A DNA stretch of 64,000 nucleotides from assembly GCF_905147045.1 (NCBI RefSeq), contig NC_065894.1:6237501-6301500 (forward strand). Reading direction: 5' to 3'. The notes beneath the pieces were generated by a model. It made no database searches and had not been told where the DNA came from. It worked only from the letters and a program-made list of their open reading frames with translations. Below, one piece after another: positions 47,823-61,175 of the stretch (its first letter is position 1; each line of letters starts with the position of its first letter). The DNA is from Nymphalis io (taxonomy: Eukaryota > Arthropoda > Insecta > Lepidoptera > Nymphalidae). Both the position numbers and the translations under genes were made by a program.

Positions 47823-49053
47823 TATACCATTACGTGAGGTAAGTGAAAGATGCGTTTTATAGTCAATTAAAATAAATAATACAGCAAGAACTGCTTAATA
47901 AAAAAAATAGCAAATTCCTCACATTTTAAATACCAATGGAGATTTTGAAATAGAAAATATTGATGATAAAACAGTTAATAAAACAATTGTCTAATTAAAG
48001 TTGCTCTACCTAACTAACAGATATAAATATATCACAGTCTCTTAAATCTGATAGTGACGTTCTAATACAAGTGAATGTCATTTCCTGTCCCTATGCGGGT
48101 GTTTATCTGATGAAGCGTGGACAGCGTCATTGCGATGTTTACTGTGAAGATAAGCGTGACCAATTTGCACATCGCATCATCGGAAGTGACAAGAAATGCT
48201 AAAATATATTCTGTACCATAGTATATACATAATCATTTACGTAGATATAACTTTTAACAGACATAAGTAGAAACCACAAGAAAATTATTTCAATGAAACT
48301 TTGAAATTTAATAAATTATAGTCAGAGTCAACGTCGAGTATAATTTTAATGGCGGAAAATTAAAGAATTCTCAAGAATTTTTATCTATATCCGTCGTCAG
48401 TGACAGTCTCATTTTGACATCTGCAAAGCATTTAGTTTTTAAAGCAATAAAATTAATATATCACTTATCGAATATTAATAATATTCATTATAAAAAAATA
48501 ACTATTAAACAAAACTAGAATTTCAACTTCGTATTTTAATACCAGTTTGTAATGGTATTGACACAAATTCAATGGCTTTGCCCGTAATACATATATATGC
48601 CCCATTACCAATTATCTAATCTAAATCAATTAGTTACTGATAATAGTATTCAACAAATATAATACAATTCAACAAACATAAATTCAATGATGCAATAATC
48701 TATTTCTCTAAAACATTCAGTTTAAAAAAATACAAAGTTGTAGTGACTTCGACTCCATTTTCATATAAGTATTTATTTTATCTTCTACGTCTACTCAATA
48801 ATTAAATTTAATATGATTTCTATAAATATTAATCTCACTGTACTGCTAGTTTTATTTATTTATATTTTTTTGGTCACAGAGATCTGTGTGAATGTTTTTT
48901 AATGTATTAAACAACAAGTATGTGACAGCTGTTAAGTAACACATCGAAACATTATAATAATAATAAATACATGTACACAGTTTGTTTGTAGTATGTACAC
49001 AATTTGTAGTATTATCTAACTCTAGGGTTTTTATTTACATTAGCAGCACTATT

Positions 49054-49110
49054 GGTGGATCTCTGACTCCGAAACAATATAAATTGTACTATCAGAGTCA
49101 GCGATTCCTC
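49054..49110. other. miRNA-like imperfect hairpin
   Basis: Arms of about 25 bases with bulges pair around a 4-base loop (49079-49082). CTGACTC (49064-49070) pairs with GAGTCAG (49094-49100 region), and ACAAT with ATTGT closes the top. It is less AT-biased than the background. Transcription and processing are not shown. Confidence 0.25.
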
Positions 49111-49608
49111 GACAATTCATTGCACACTAGATTAGATTCCTAGATACCTTTAAATTGAATATCTACTGTTTTTTTTACTATCTTTACAGTGCATTGCCTG
49201 CAACATAAACGACTAAGAAATGTCTCCCTCGGTCATCTATTGACCTAGGCTGGGCTCCTTACCGTCATTACTCATTGAAAACTATTCCGCTCTAAGTGGT
49301 TACCCGGGTAATGTCCAGTCATGCGAGCACTGCACCAACTTCCTTGTGGGATATACTGGGTGAGGGACGTTTTGAATTTCGAATGTCGGAAGTCGTTCCG
49401 GTGCAAACTAAATGCACAGATACGTAAGGATATATATTTTACGAGGAGATAAATGTATTTTTTTATACATATTTATTTTAATTATCATGAGATGGCATCG
49501 TGACTAGACGATATCGAAAACATAACTTTAACCAAAGAACTTGTTTAATTCCAAATAGGAAATACTTAATTTTTTAATGGTTAACTTTGTATTAATAACG
49601 CATCATTT

Positions 49609-49735
49609 TGCGGTAAAACATAGTAAGAAAACCTGCATGAATTTAAATAAATATGAGATATCTATATCCGCTGACCCACAGTACAGCCTCATCTTGGATT
49701 AAGCTTCTTATCCTACTTAACAGCAGTTGGCTTTA
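49609..49735 (+). mobile_element. SINE family B, degraded fragment
   Basis: ACATAGTAAGAAAACCTGCA and the later ACCCACAGTACAGCCTCATC to AAGCTTCTTATCC track the second half of family B at low identity. Confidence 0.4.
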
Positions 49736-50529
49736 TATCAATTTTATCTCCTTTTTCAATTTTTAGTAGGTATTTTCGTTGATTAAATATTTCTAATAAT
49801 TCGATCAAATAATGTATTAATGCAATACATGACAAATGAAATAGAAAACCACAGTAATTATTACCTACATGCTCAAATAAAATGTGTTACGCAATCGATA
49901 AATTTGGCCTCCATGGAGTCTATTACTTACTTAACTTAAGGACATGGTCACAAACTTAGTTCTGTACTTCAAACAGGCAACATAGAACGTCAAAACAATT
50001 TATCATCATTCATTAGTAACCCCCCGATATATCAAGCGCGTGTCTCCTGGAACCGGATTTGGAAAGGGTTTAAGTTCAAGGGATACAATGCGTAACTTTC
50101 AAAGCTTTAACCGTTATCTATTATAATATTTATGAAATGTTTACATTTAAGAAAGAAATAATACTCCAAAAGTGATCATAAAAATACAGTACAAAATAAT
50201 ATAAATGATTTTTTTTAATCTATTTTATAAAGGGTTATTTATCCTTATGGCATGTCAAATACATAGTGTCTTAAACTACCTTACATATAAAACTATCTTT
50301 AGGGGTCTTTATCTATAGGGCTTAAAATTAAAGTCTTTGATAAACAGACATCATACAACATATTGCTTTAGCCACGGCAGAAGTGGGCGCTTAAGAAACA
50401 TGTTCCTATTTTGTCGATAATATTCTGTCAATGTTATGTATGACGGAGAAAATACGTAAGAGTTTGATCAGTTACGAACTATAAATCTTAATAAAACTAC
50501 GTTAAGCATATTTTGTTATTATATTTAAA

Positions 50530-50712
50530 TACAACGCTAGCAAGCAATCAATATTATATAAATAACTAGTTTTCGGAACTATAAACGTAGCCAATGTCCT
50601 TCCTTGGGTTTCAAGCTCGCTATATACTTAATTTCATTAAAATCGGTTCAATAGATTAACCATGAAAGCGTAACAGACAGAGAGAGCTACTTTCTCATTT
50701 ATAATATGAATA
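50530..50712 (+). repeat. Lepidopteran retroposon 3'-end-like repeat
   Basis: It contains the series TTAATTTCATTAAAATCGGT, TCAATAGATTAACCATGAAA, GCGTAACAGACAGAGAGAG and CTACTTTCTCATTTATAATA, common at the 3' part of a widespread lepidopteran repeat. Related pieces are at 5325-5445, 22809-22960 and 42590-42670. Confidence 0.6.
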
Positions 50713-51012
50713 AATATAATAAATATCAAATATGTACTGGTTCTTAAAATAGAGATACTGATTTTCGTCACATAACGTTTTATCGAAATAAATGTTCATA
50801 TGTAGTTACATGATTATGACGTCATTAATTATTTAATCGAGCAACTTCAGCGGTAATACCGTACACGCAAGTCGATATGCCTTTAATTTAACTTCGCTAA
50901 TGGGTCTGGTTTTGAAACATTAGAGATCAGCCAAACAGCAATATTCCTACGGGTAAAGGTGCAGAAGAATAGACCGCATTTTCTGTTCCGTGCACTAGTA
51001 AGCCGTGAAGAG

Positions 51013-51048
51013 TATTTTAGATCATTATTTTAATCATGATCTAAAATA
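51013..51048. repeat. Short inverted repeat
   Basis: 13-bp perfect arms TATTTTAGATCAT and ATGATCTAAAATA, 10-base spacer. The surroundings are intergenic. Confidence 0.55.
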
Positions 51049-51334
51049 ATCTCATAAAACAATATAATATATAATTTCAATAAATTTATTAGACCAACGA
51101 AATACAGCCAAATAAATTATGTTTAAAATACAAACGTGTCGTTAATTTTGACAAGGAATACTTCATGTAATATTATAAATAAATATATAACTAAAATAAA
51201 TATTCCAATCAATTACAAAAATTATGAAAAGATGAATATTAACATTATTCAAGATATTTTACTTCACCACCGAGCAACACAAGCTTTATTAGAAACAAAC
51301 GTGAAAATTCAGTTTGTTTGTCTGTATTTAAACT

Positions 51335-51376
51335 TGCGATCATCGGTTAAGATTCACACATTCTAACCACTACACA
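51335..51376 (-). mobile_element. SINE family B tRNA-head fragment
   Basis: GCGATCATCGGTTAAGATTC and ACACATTCTAACCACTAC are the reverse complement of the tRNA-like head of family B; the body is absent. Confidence 0.5.
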
Positions 51377-52118
51377 TACAAGCACATATACATACATGTG
51401 TGTGTGACCATATCTATAAACATCGTGCCACCTACCATGTATAATGTGAAGCAAATTGTTTACGACAACCCAGTTTCCATAGGAAACTATTTAATTCAGT
51501 TGCCGTCGGAACTAAGTTGGCGAGACAAGTGGAAGCACTCACGGGAGACCAGAGACACAGTTCTGAACCCCTCTTAGCACTGATTTGCCTTTATTATAAA
51601 TGAATTATTAACAAATAAGGTTTGTTCGCTTAAAAAAATCCATGAATAAGAAATTTAAAATATGCGTTCATCAAAATTCGTATTTTTTATGAATAGCAAT
51701 AAACTAATTCATAGTTAATTTTTAAAACATATTAAAAAATGAATGTGGTAAATGAAACATTTAGAACATTCGAAATAATAACATAAAATCCCAGACGCAA
51801 AAACCAGAAGGGGCGACCGGCGTTCGATTGATGTTTTTAACTGTCGCGTGATGCTAAATCCGGATGAATACTTAACCGGCCGGACATTTAGGCAGTTAGT
51901 CCACTGAAAACTTGTTTAAGTCAGCCAGACATCAGCTAAACCGGCTTTTACGCTACCTAATGTCGTTTTAACGATGTCATTGCTAAAGGACTTTAGTTTA
52001 CTTATCATTTATATAACTAATAATTTAAAATACCATAAATATATTTACATTGGTTATATTTACGGTTTACTAATAAACATGTATAATTAATATTTTTATT
52101 AAATATTTCGCATCAAAC

Positions 52119-52275
52119 TACCTAATTGGTCTACTGACCAGCTAATGAGGCTGCAAATCTCGAAGTCCTAGGTTTGATTGCCGAGTTGGGCCAGTAAAAA
52201 TTATTAGGTATTTTTAGTAAGAAATTTGAGAACGGAATTGGAAAGTACGGTAAACGAGTAAAATGGATGATCCAG
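52119..52275 (+). mobile_element. SINE family A, 5' fragment
   Basis: TAATTGGTCTACTGACCAGC, AGGTTTGATTGCCGAGTTGG and GGCCAGTAAAAATTATTAGG align to the head and first part of the 47461 copy; the rest is absent. Confidence 0.65.
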
Positions 52276-53629
52276 CACCTAATCTCTATTATATTATTAA
52301 ATATAACAGTACGTATAAATCATAATGCTTTTTTAAGTTTCTAATATTATAAGCATTAAATTACCTTGATTTATTACCTAAATATGTAATAAACAAAATT
52401 TAAGTTATGAATGTATGTTGGACTTTATTATTTGTAACTATAGTTTCAGTAATGTATCCCCACTCAGTATTGTTAGGTAAGAGCGAAGAGACATTATCAC
52501 AGATAACATAATCTGTTAGAATATTTGTAAACAATATTTGTTAACATTACTATATATTCAGGAAGTGTAATCTAAATAATAATAATATTTGGAGCTCTAA
52601 ACATATGAGAAAGCCAAATATATAAGTAAAAAGTTTAGAATAATACATCTAATTTATATGAGTAGTCTATTATCGCAGTAACATGAGTCAGTAAAGCGAA
52701 ATATCGTGTCGAATGTACGATCGTCTCGTATTAAGTAGACGATAAGCTTAAACTGGCGCGTAATTGCAGTAACAAGGGTGCTCTAACGTTATTTAGTTCG
52801 GCTACGTTAATGTCCGCGACCGTGTCACGTTCGTTACATTTAAATAAAATTATTTTTCAATTTTTTTTTACGTAGTTAAAAGTGTACGCTTAGTTAAAGT
52901 TTTTAATGAATTAGCCCCATTTATGTTCCGTAAAATATATTAATAAACAAGACTTATAACAAGGTAAAACAACATCGTAATACCTCATGTTTAAACATAT
53001 TTTTTTATTACAATAAACAATTAAGCTTATTTAAAATAATATAAAATAATAATGTGTTTTATTTAATCAGGATCTTACGTGAATTAACATTAATAACAAT
53101 AAGCATTTACGTCCATGGGTTTATGATAAGTTTTTATCATTATCATTACCTTGATCCACTTAGTGTAAAACAACATTGTGAGTTTTGAAAACCATAAAAG
53201 AATTAAGTGGTGAACAATGAAGAAGTAAATAATAAGAGTACATTTATAATAAGCTTCGAAAAACATATTAATACTCTGTGGAATGGCGTATTATTCGGTC
53301 TGCTTGTCTTCCGCAACAAAATCAGATTTGTTTTTTTTTTGCTGACGTGGAGTGTCAAAATCGTCAACAAAATATCGTTGTCTGACTCAATTATCCCCTG
53401 AGCCGTCAGTCACATGCCATGGGATCGATACAGTTATGTGTAAACTATGGGTAAGCCCGGGTTCACGTCGGGATAAGCTTTGCAGCGACAACGTTAGCAC
53501 GCACACGATATCGCTCCCATCGTGTACATTATGATGTATATAATGTAGCACATTATATCTATTTTAACCGAATAAAAAGACAACTGCAATATTCTCTAAA
53601 TAACTTTACAATGTGCCAGTTCATCAAAT

Positions 53630-53745
53630 AAGTCATATTACATTTACTTATTGATTGTCAAATTAAAAACTATCACCAGTTCGGAAAAGAACTACTAAGA
53701 AGAACTACTGAATGAAACTCAGTGGTCAAGTCACAGGGTATTTTC
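53630..53745 (+). repeat. Lepidopteran repeat fragment (CACCAGTTCGGAAA type)
   Basis: TTACTTATTGATTGTCAAAT, CTATCACCAGTTCGGAAAAG and GAATGAAACTCAGTGG form a series I know as a frequent lepidopteran repeat. A related start occurs at 36525-36585. Confidence 0.5.
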
Positions 53746-53989
53746 AAATAATAATAGATAAAAAGAGAAGAAAAAAGTGTCCTGATAAGTATACTGATAG
53801 TAAATAATATATTTGATAAGAATCTGAAAGTGTATAAGACGCTCAGTTTCACTATTTAATGTAATTGATTTAATACTTAACGATCAATATTTTTCAAATT
53901 AATGTCGGAAATGACGAAATAAAACTTACGTTACCAAATTTATAAAAAATAATTAGATTAATTTTATAAGAACTGATATATACCGTAAC

Positions 53990-54289
53990 CGTAACAGCCT
54001 GCGAATGTCCCACTGCTGGGCTAAAGGCCTCCTCTCCTCTTTTTGATGAGAAGGTCTGGAGCTTATTCCACCACGCTGCTCCAATGCGGGTTGGTAGAAT
54101 TCACATGTGGCAGAATTTCAGTGAAATTAGACACATGCAGGTTTCCTCACGATGTTTTCCTTCACCGTAAAGCACGAGATGAATTATAATCACAAATTAA
54201 GCACATGAAAATTCAGTGGTGCTTGCCCGGGTTTGAACCCACGATCATCGGTTAAGATTCACGCGTTCTTACCACTGGGCCATCTCGGA
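53990..54289 (-). mobile_element. SINE family B, near-full-length minus-strand copy
   Basis: This is the reverse complement of the 57080 copy along essentially its whole length, with a repeated TTACGG tail (CCGTAACCGTAAC on the plus strand). The tRNA head ends near CCGAGATGGCCCAGTGG. High similarity between the two copies suggests both are young. Confidence 0.85.
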
Positions 54290-57079
54290 CATATTTGGAA
54301 ATAACAAGTTAAGTGCTTTTAGATGCACCTCATAAAACAGTAATGGAAGAGGTAAAAGAATTTAATCCTCTAATGGACATCCTTTTAACACATTAATACG
54401 TTTAACATTTCCAAAGTGTTGATGACGGCGAACGGCCTTCATATAGGAAATATACCAAAACCCTTTCGAAAAGCGATGTGAATTTGATCCGAAATCTGTT
54501 CGACCATATGTAGATTTTTATACGAGTTTAAAACAAAAGTTTAACCATTCAATATAGTTTAGCCATTTTTTTTATTTCTGTTTTATATATAATTGGTACA
54601 CTATAATTGGTTGGTCGCTTTTCATCTATCCTTCGTGTGTGCATTTTAAAGATTGTTTAGGTATATTTTATACAGAATATTTATTATAAAAGTTCGATAT
54701 AATATATATATCTTTTATTCTGACACAATTAATGGATGTGATAGTTATAAGTTTATCGATAGTGTATTTACTTTGTTGCTGAGGATCAAATGTGGTTAAT
54801 CCGAGCCCCAAAATCTACCAATATGTTCATCAATGAAGTGTTTCCATGTACCGAACGTGTATCGCATTGCGTTGATCCTCACAGCCTCTTGACATCGTGC
54901 AGTCGTAGTCATCTCGAGTCGATATCGAGTATCGAGTAATCCGTGCAAGTATCGAACTAAACTCGAGCGCACCAGTAACATGAACGCATACTCGTACTTG
55001 GAAGAGCGAAATTCGATTAATGCTTAAGCTCACCACTACTCAATGCATTTGCAGTTGTCGAGAGATTGACGGATATATTCTTACTATTCGTATGTTAGAT
55101 AATACACACAAAATTATAGGTGTACCTACATAATAAATACTGTACCAATATCATCTTCTTAATATTATTATTGAATATTATATAGCTACGACATTAAAAC
55201 CACTTAACATGGTCATTTTAGTTACGGCTGCATATATAGGCAATCCAGATTAAGAATCGTCTGGGGATTCATTATTTTCACTTAAAACGATGGAGGTGTA
55301 AACAAAATACTCGTAAGCGCACTAGTTAACACTTGGGCTGGTAATGGGTTCGCATGCGGCACGGGCCGACGCCACCGAACAGCGGCGCCAATTAGAATCA
55401 GCACGTAACCCAGCGTCATCATTGCCACATTGCCAACTCTGACGCATAAAACGAATTAAACTTAGAAGTGACGTGAAACTATTTTTCTGCAGTGAACTGC
55501 AGAAAATCCTACGAATATTTCTAAAATAAAACATCGAATTACTAAGTAATAATAATTGTTAATTATATTAAAAGTCGTTATTAAAATATCTATGATTTAT
55601 TTAATTAAAAATTGTAAATGCAAAAGTAAGTTTGTTCATTAGTTTGCTTGTTATGCTTTCACGTTCTAACTACTCAATCGATCATCATATAATTTTGCAT
55701 AAACGTTGTTACAGAAAAGTAGGGTAGGTACATAGGGTAGAATTGAAAGGAAACTAATTTGACTATAATCTATTTAAGATTCATGGAGAATCAAGATTCT
55801 AGCGTATGATGCAATTGTTACATTTAATATTTTTTTGTAAATATCTATTTACAATCTTGGTGACATTTTAGCCCCGCGAGTCCAGTCGGTCGCTAAAAAT
55901 TTTATCGAATAAATTAGTCATAGAGCGTAAATTTAATTAGCGCGATAATTGGCGCACAGGGCGGGTTTTAATCGCCAAGTAGAGCAATGTACGCCCCTAT
56001 TAAAACTCTGCTTGCTTAAAGAAATTTCTTTAGATGACTATTGATAGCATTAATATTTTAAAGTAAAATACCATATGTATATTATTAAGAATATTGAAAT
56101 TAAAGATAAACAATAACGTATATGTAGGATTGTATTGTGATTTTAAGTTTAAAAAAAGTTGAGTTTTTCATTATGATAATGTTTTTCAATACAGTGAACG
56201 TATCTTCTATTGATTCAATATTTGCATTTAACTTTCTCGCATATCATTTATATTGAAATAAGTATTAAGATTCACTTGAAATATATCAAAGTAATTATAA
56301 TAAATTAAGATTGATTATAAAAAATAGTCTAAAATATTATAAAATTGGAGCCTAATCGACAAGCTGCTATTGCTTTCTAATTTCGCTAAGTTTTACCTAG
56401 AATTGTTGCCAGTTATATCAAACGTTTAAAAGATTTTATGGTAAAATTTTATTCGTATTTATGTATTCTGTCAGAATAATCAATAAACGAAAGCGCTGAA
56501 CAGTACTGGTCGCTCTTTAAAAAATCATTGATACACAGCTCTGCACTCCTACTGCATGAATATCGTATCAACCAGTCTTTATTACGACTTAGGCACGTTG
56601 CCTACTAAACTATTTTAGTTTTAGAGTTTCTGCATCTTAGAGCAAATTTGCTTTAAAATATCGGTGTTATCGTATAACGTAAATTTTGTAGGCGTTATAA
56701 AATATTAAAGAAAATATACTATAAACTTTTAAAGAAAATATACTTTAAATAATGCTAGTCATAGCTTCACTACAAGCTTCCATACAACGCTTTCAGGTGT
56801 GTTCTTTCTTTCCTAGAGACCCATAAGTTCATGTGTAAAACTTAAAATTGATAAAGAATCCTTTTTAAGTGATTGATTTCTCAGCAAATTTTTCTTGCCG
56901 CACGTCTCTGGAACTCTCTTCCTGATTATGTATTCTTAAATAATCTCAATTAAAAAATTGTCTTAAACTTAAAGTACAAATTATTTTAACTTTATTAGAA
57001 TATTAGTTAGTTTTTTTTATATTTATTATATGTATTTTACTTTATATTTATCATAATTTATGCGGCATAAGTATATAAA

Positions 57080-57380
57080 GCCGAGATGGCCCTGTGGTAA
57101 GAACGCGTGAATCTTAACCGACGATCGTTGGTTCAAACCCGGGCAAGCACCACTGAATTTTCATGTGCTTAATTTGTGATTATAATTCATCTCGTGCTTT
57201 ACGGTGAAGGAAAACATCGTGAGGAAACCTGCATGTGTCTAATTTCACTGAAGTTCTGCCACATGTGAATTCTACCAACCCGCATTGGAGCAGCGTGGTG
57301 GAATAAGCTCCAAACCTTCTCCTCAAAAAGAGGAGAGGAGGCCTTTAGCCCAGCAGTGGGACATTCACAGGCTGTTACGG
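57080..57380 (+). mobile_element. Full-length tRNA-derived SINE, family B, with target duplication
   Basis: The tRNA-like head includes a B box GGTTCAAACCC (57130-57140) and a GAACGCGTGAATCTTAACCG core. A body common to many lepidopteran repeats follows (GGTGAAGGAAAACATCGTGA; GAGGAAACCTGCATGTGTC; TAGCCCAGCAGTGGGACATT) and ends in GGCTGTTACGG. The 12-bp duplication TAAGTATATAAA at 57068-57079 and 57381-57392 marks a recent insertion. Confidence 0.87.
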
Positions 57381-59335
57381 TAAGTATATAAAAAAAAAAA
57401 CGTCTTTAAATTACTAACGCACTGTTTTTATTGTACAATTTTTCAACTTCATTGTAATATGTGTATTTTTTGTGAGCATTTTATTTTGAAGATATACCTA
57501 TGTAAAAAAAGAATTAAAATTTTTTTTTTCTCTTTAATTTATTACTATGCTGTTTTTGTATTAGATTTGTCATTTCTATTTTACATTAATACCTATTGAA
57601 AACTCCAACAAATTCGACATTAACAGCTTTATTTTAAAATATTTAAAACAATCATAATGACACACTTTTCGAATTGAATGGCTGAATTATGTCATTAGAA
57701 ACGTTTCTGATGTGACAACGTTAAAAAATATATTTGTTCTTAACAATTCAGAAGCTAACTTACCCTTAATTAACGTTTAAGTATTAAGTAAAAATTGTTA
57801 GTCATTATCATAAGAGGTAAAGTACTTATAAGTTAATGATTAGGCAATTTTTATAAATAAAGTTGGCAGAAATTAAAATACAAAAATCAAATCGACATCG
57901 AAACTATACCAAACTTTATTAAAATCCGTCCACATTCATCGCGCGCTCGCGTCAAGTGCGATCAACAGTCACAAACCTTATAATATTTTTCAATTAACAA
58001 ATAATTTATCAATTATTCAATCGTATTAAAACCATTAAAATTAAGACAAACATTTTCTTCAAAAATGAAAAAATATATCTTGAATTTATAATCTATGTCA
58101 CCGTTAGTTCATTAAAGACCGATATCGAAATTGATAACATGCTGTTCAAATTGCGTCCCGACGAACGTCATGATCATATCGATAGTTACGTTCTATACAC
58201 ATCCAGCTTTCGCTAACATGCATTTAAGACAACTTCAGCCGGTGCCAATCAAGGCTCATTGTACTTTCGTCATTCAGATACATTGGACCAGAGACTAAAT
58301 ATTAGCCCTGGACTAGATATGTACCAGAAAGTGTTTACATACATATCTCGGTATTCTAACACTAGTACGATAGGTAGGATAGGTACGATTTCCGTTGTAA
58401 ATTGGTTTTAGTTTTTTGTTAGTACCTTGTTCTAAAAACGAAATTTTCTGACCGATACATATTGAATGTTTTTGTAGAAACTAAAAAAAAAGCCAAAGAT
58501 TAAATATTTTAAATATATTAAAATTATTAAATACATCAATAATTTTCTTAAATATAATCTAAAATATACATAAATTTACGTTTGATTACAATAAGTAAAA
58601 ACATTTGGAAATAAACACCCTCATGAATGTGAACTTGTGAACAAACATATACTAATCCTAGGAAAACATTTCAGGTCGAATTATATAAAAAGATAAAAAA
58701 AAAAATATTTGAATTACTGTTTTTTCATATTAATATTATTTGACAAATAAATTAATTTTTCAATAAAACTTAGACATAATATTTTCTGCTTTTTTATATT
58801 AAATTTAGAAATATATGTAATTATCTATTCATTGTACAAAATCTACCAAGTTGTCAACTGAAGCAAATAAGGAAAAACAGTCTAACAACAGATAACCTAT
58901 ATTGCCAGTTGTCACTAGTCCGTAGGGGGTTTAGTCTGAGTCGAGTCGAGTCGGAAATGTTTGAGAGATCATGTTATGAAGACAGTAAAGCGGTTCGACT
59001 TCTAAATAGTAGTTTGATTGACTCTCCCTTGTGTAAATTATAGGGTACTGAATCATTGTTTGTGATGCTCATCGCAAATAGCAGTCATGTAAAATAAACA
59101 TTTTTTAACTTGATTAAATAACTAGTAATATCCAACGAGTGGTAAACAATATTTACATTGAGTCAATTTTGTATTAAAACACGTGTAACACAGTAAGTTG
59201 AATGTCAATGTTGTAAATAAAAATATATGTTTATTTATTAATTGTTAACACTTAAATATATCATAGATGCCTGAGCATTCATTTCACAATGGAAAACGGT
59301 CTTTCAAAACGGAAAATATTTGTAAAGTGAAAATG

Positions 59336-59410
59336 CGTACAAAATGAATATATTTGATCTTGTTATTCATTTTTCAAAATGAATAACAAGATCAAATATT
59401 CTGTTTGTAC
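59336..59410. repeat. Long near-perfect palindrome
   Basis: Perfect 24-bp arms at 59350-59373 and 59376-59399 are separated by only TC. GTACAAA (59336-59342) and TTTGTAC (59404-59410) extend the pairing. It lies 2 kb upstream of the protease in otherwise featureless DNA. Confidence 0.7.
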
Positions 59411-60053
59411 TGTAATTGCCTACTTATAAGAAATACAGTTGAAAAACCTAACAAATTTTTTTTCCTTATATTTTCATTTTTTTAATAGATTTTGTTTTAT
59501 TTCTCAATAACATTTTTTACATTTCTATTATTAATACAAGAAAAAAAAGACGCGCACAATTTTATAACCGCCATTTAGTTAATGGTCAGAAAGATAACTG
59601 GCAAAATATTTAATGTGACATTGGCAGAATATTTTGCGCTCAAATAGTGTGGGTACACGCCAGAAAAGGGGAAAAAAATTAATAATAATAATTAATTAAT
59701 TATTGGCGCGACTTGTGATTTGTTAAATGTGCTCAATTGTGTTATTTGGATTTTTAAGAGTAATTGAGTGAGCTATTAACATCAATTTATATGATTTGGT
59801 GTTCTATTTTTAAAAAATCAGTAAAAAAAGTAAAATTCAGTTTCACTTCTGGGTGCTTAATATACATATTATAGTAATGTAAATTTCTTATTGACCTTCA
59901 CCCTCTTTCCGATAATTTAAGTTCAAATTATTTGACACACATAATTAATTCTCATCAAATTTAATTTAATACTCTTTTTACGACATTCTGCAAAACATAA
60001 TACAATTTACAGTTAGAAATTTGGGTTAGTTTTTTAAATTATGCGATATTTCA

Positions 60054-60335
60054 ACTGCCTCGTTGGTCTAATGGCGAGCTTATTAGGCTGCAAAATTCGA
60101 GGTACTGGTTTCAAGCTCTAAATCGGGCATTACAATATAATTGGACTCTTCTATCAAAAAATTCTCATTAGTATCCCGCAATTTGGAAGTTAGCAGTGTT
60201 AACACTCTCGTTCCTCGGAAAGTGAGTATAGCCGTTGGTTCTGCACCTGAACTCTACCCGGTTGTATCGGATTGCCGCCCAATCGTTGCCGATTGTGCGC
60301 AATGAGTGTGCGCAAGTACATGTGCACTCTCTGTT
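60054..60335 (+). mobile_element. SINE family A, diverged near-complete copy
   Basis: Begins ACTGCCTCGTTGGTCTAATG and carries the family body (CTCATTAGTATCCCGCAAT, TGGAAGTTAGCAGTG, CCGGTTGTATCGGATTGCCG). It lacks the extreme 3' end. It lies about 1.1 kb upstream of the protease promoter. Confidence 0.75.
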
Positions 60336-61175
60336 CCATCATACAACAAATAGGGTACCCACCACCTCCTTGTTACTAGTATTTTTTATAATGGGTAAAA
60401 TAACTTTTCTATAGGGGTAATATAACACCAAAATTAGGAAAAAATAATTGAACGGTCCTTTTGACTTCTAACAGTTTTATAATTTGTTTGAATACGCGAT
60501 GGTGAGACAGATACTAGACCGTGATAAAAGTCGTGAAGAGCGAATTTAAACAGTGAATCGCCACAAGTAACGCTGCAACATCCATATAAGCACTCTTCAA
60601 ACAATAAACACTGCTTATATTTACAGTTAATTGCATCCAATGTAATGACAGTGCACTTGTAGTTGAAATAGGGCGCTTTTGTAATGATTACCTTTGACAA
60701 TACGGCAAAACAGATAGATAAGATGTCTACCTACATACAAAACAATTAACGAATTATAATATAATAATAATAAAATCCACATTGAGTTTATTTTGATCCT
60801 ATTCGTTCTATTTGGACGCATTATCATACAAACATTATCGAATACCTATATACTTACAAGTACGTATTTATTTTATTTGCTGTAAATACTTTTTATATCT
60901 ATTGTTTAACATAATCTATTGTTTAATCACATAAATTTTGATGCAATATCGTATTAATGACGACAATATTTAATCCGAGATTTCATATAAGTATTAAAAA
61001 AATAGGTAACATAATAATAAAAATGTTGAAATATTTAATACCAAATGTGGCTTTGATTGATCTTTGATTGTGTAAAATTTAAAAACCAAATCTGCATTTA
61101 TTTATTTATTTATTTGTTTAATATAATAATTAAATTATCGTTCATCTAAATATGTCTATGTATAATTGTATTTAT

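Larger units (their letters stand above)
47834..61170. other. Intergenic DNA, SINE at 47461 to the protease promoter
   Basis: AT-rich with SINE copies at 49609, 51335, 52119, 53990, 57080 and 60054, repeat fragments at 50530 and 53630, two inverted repeats and a miRNA-like hairpin. Less AT-rich stretches near 54800-55030, 55320-55460 and 58150-58400 have no recognisable gene. Short frames here lack family patterns. Confidence 0.45.

Noticed and set aside
54796..55534. Minus-strand open frames as a gene
   Set aside because: Short, no start context or domain, and no splice-linked partner with a recognisable product.
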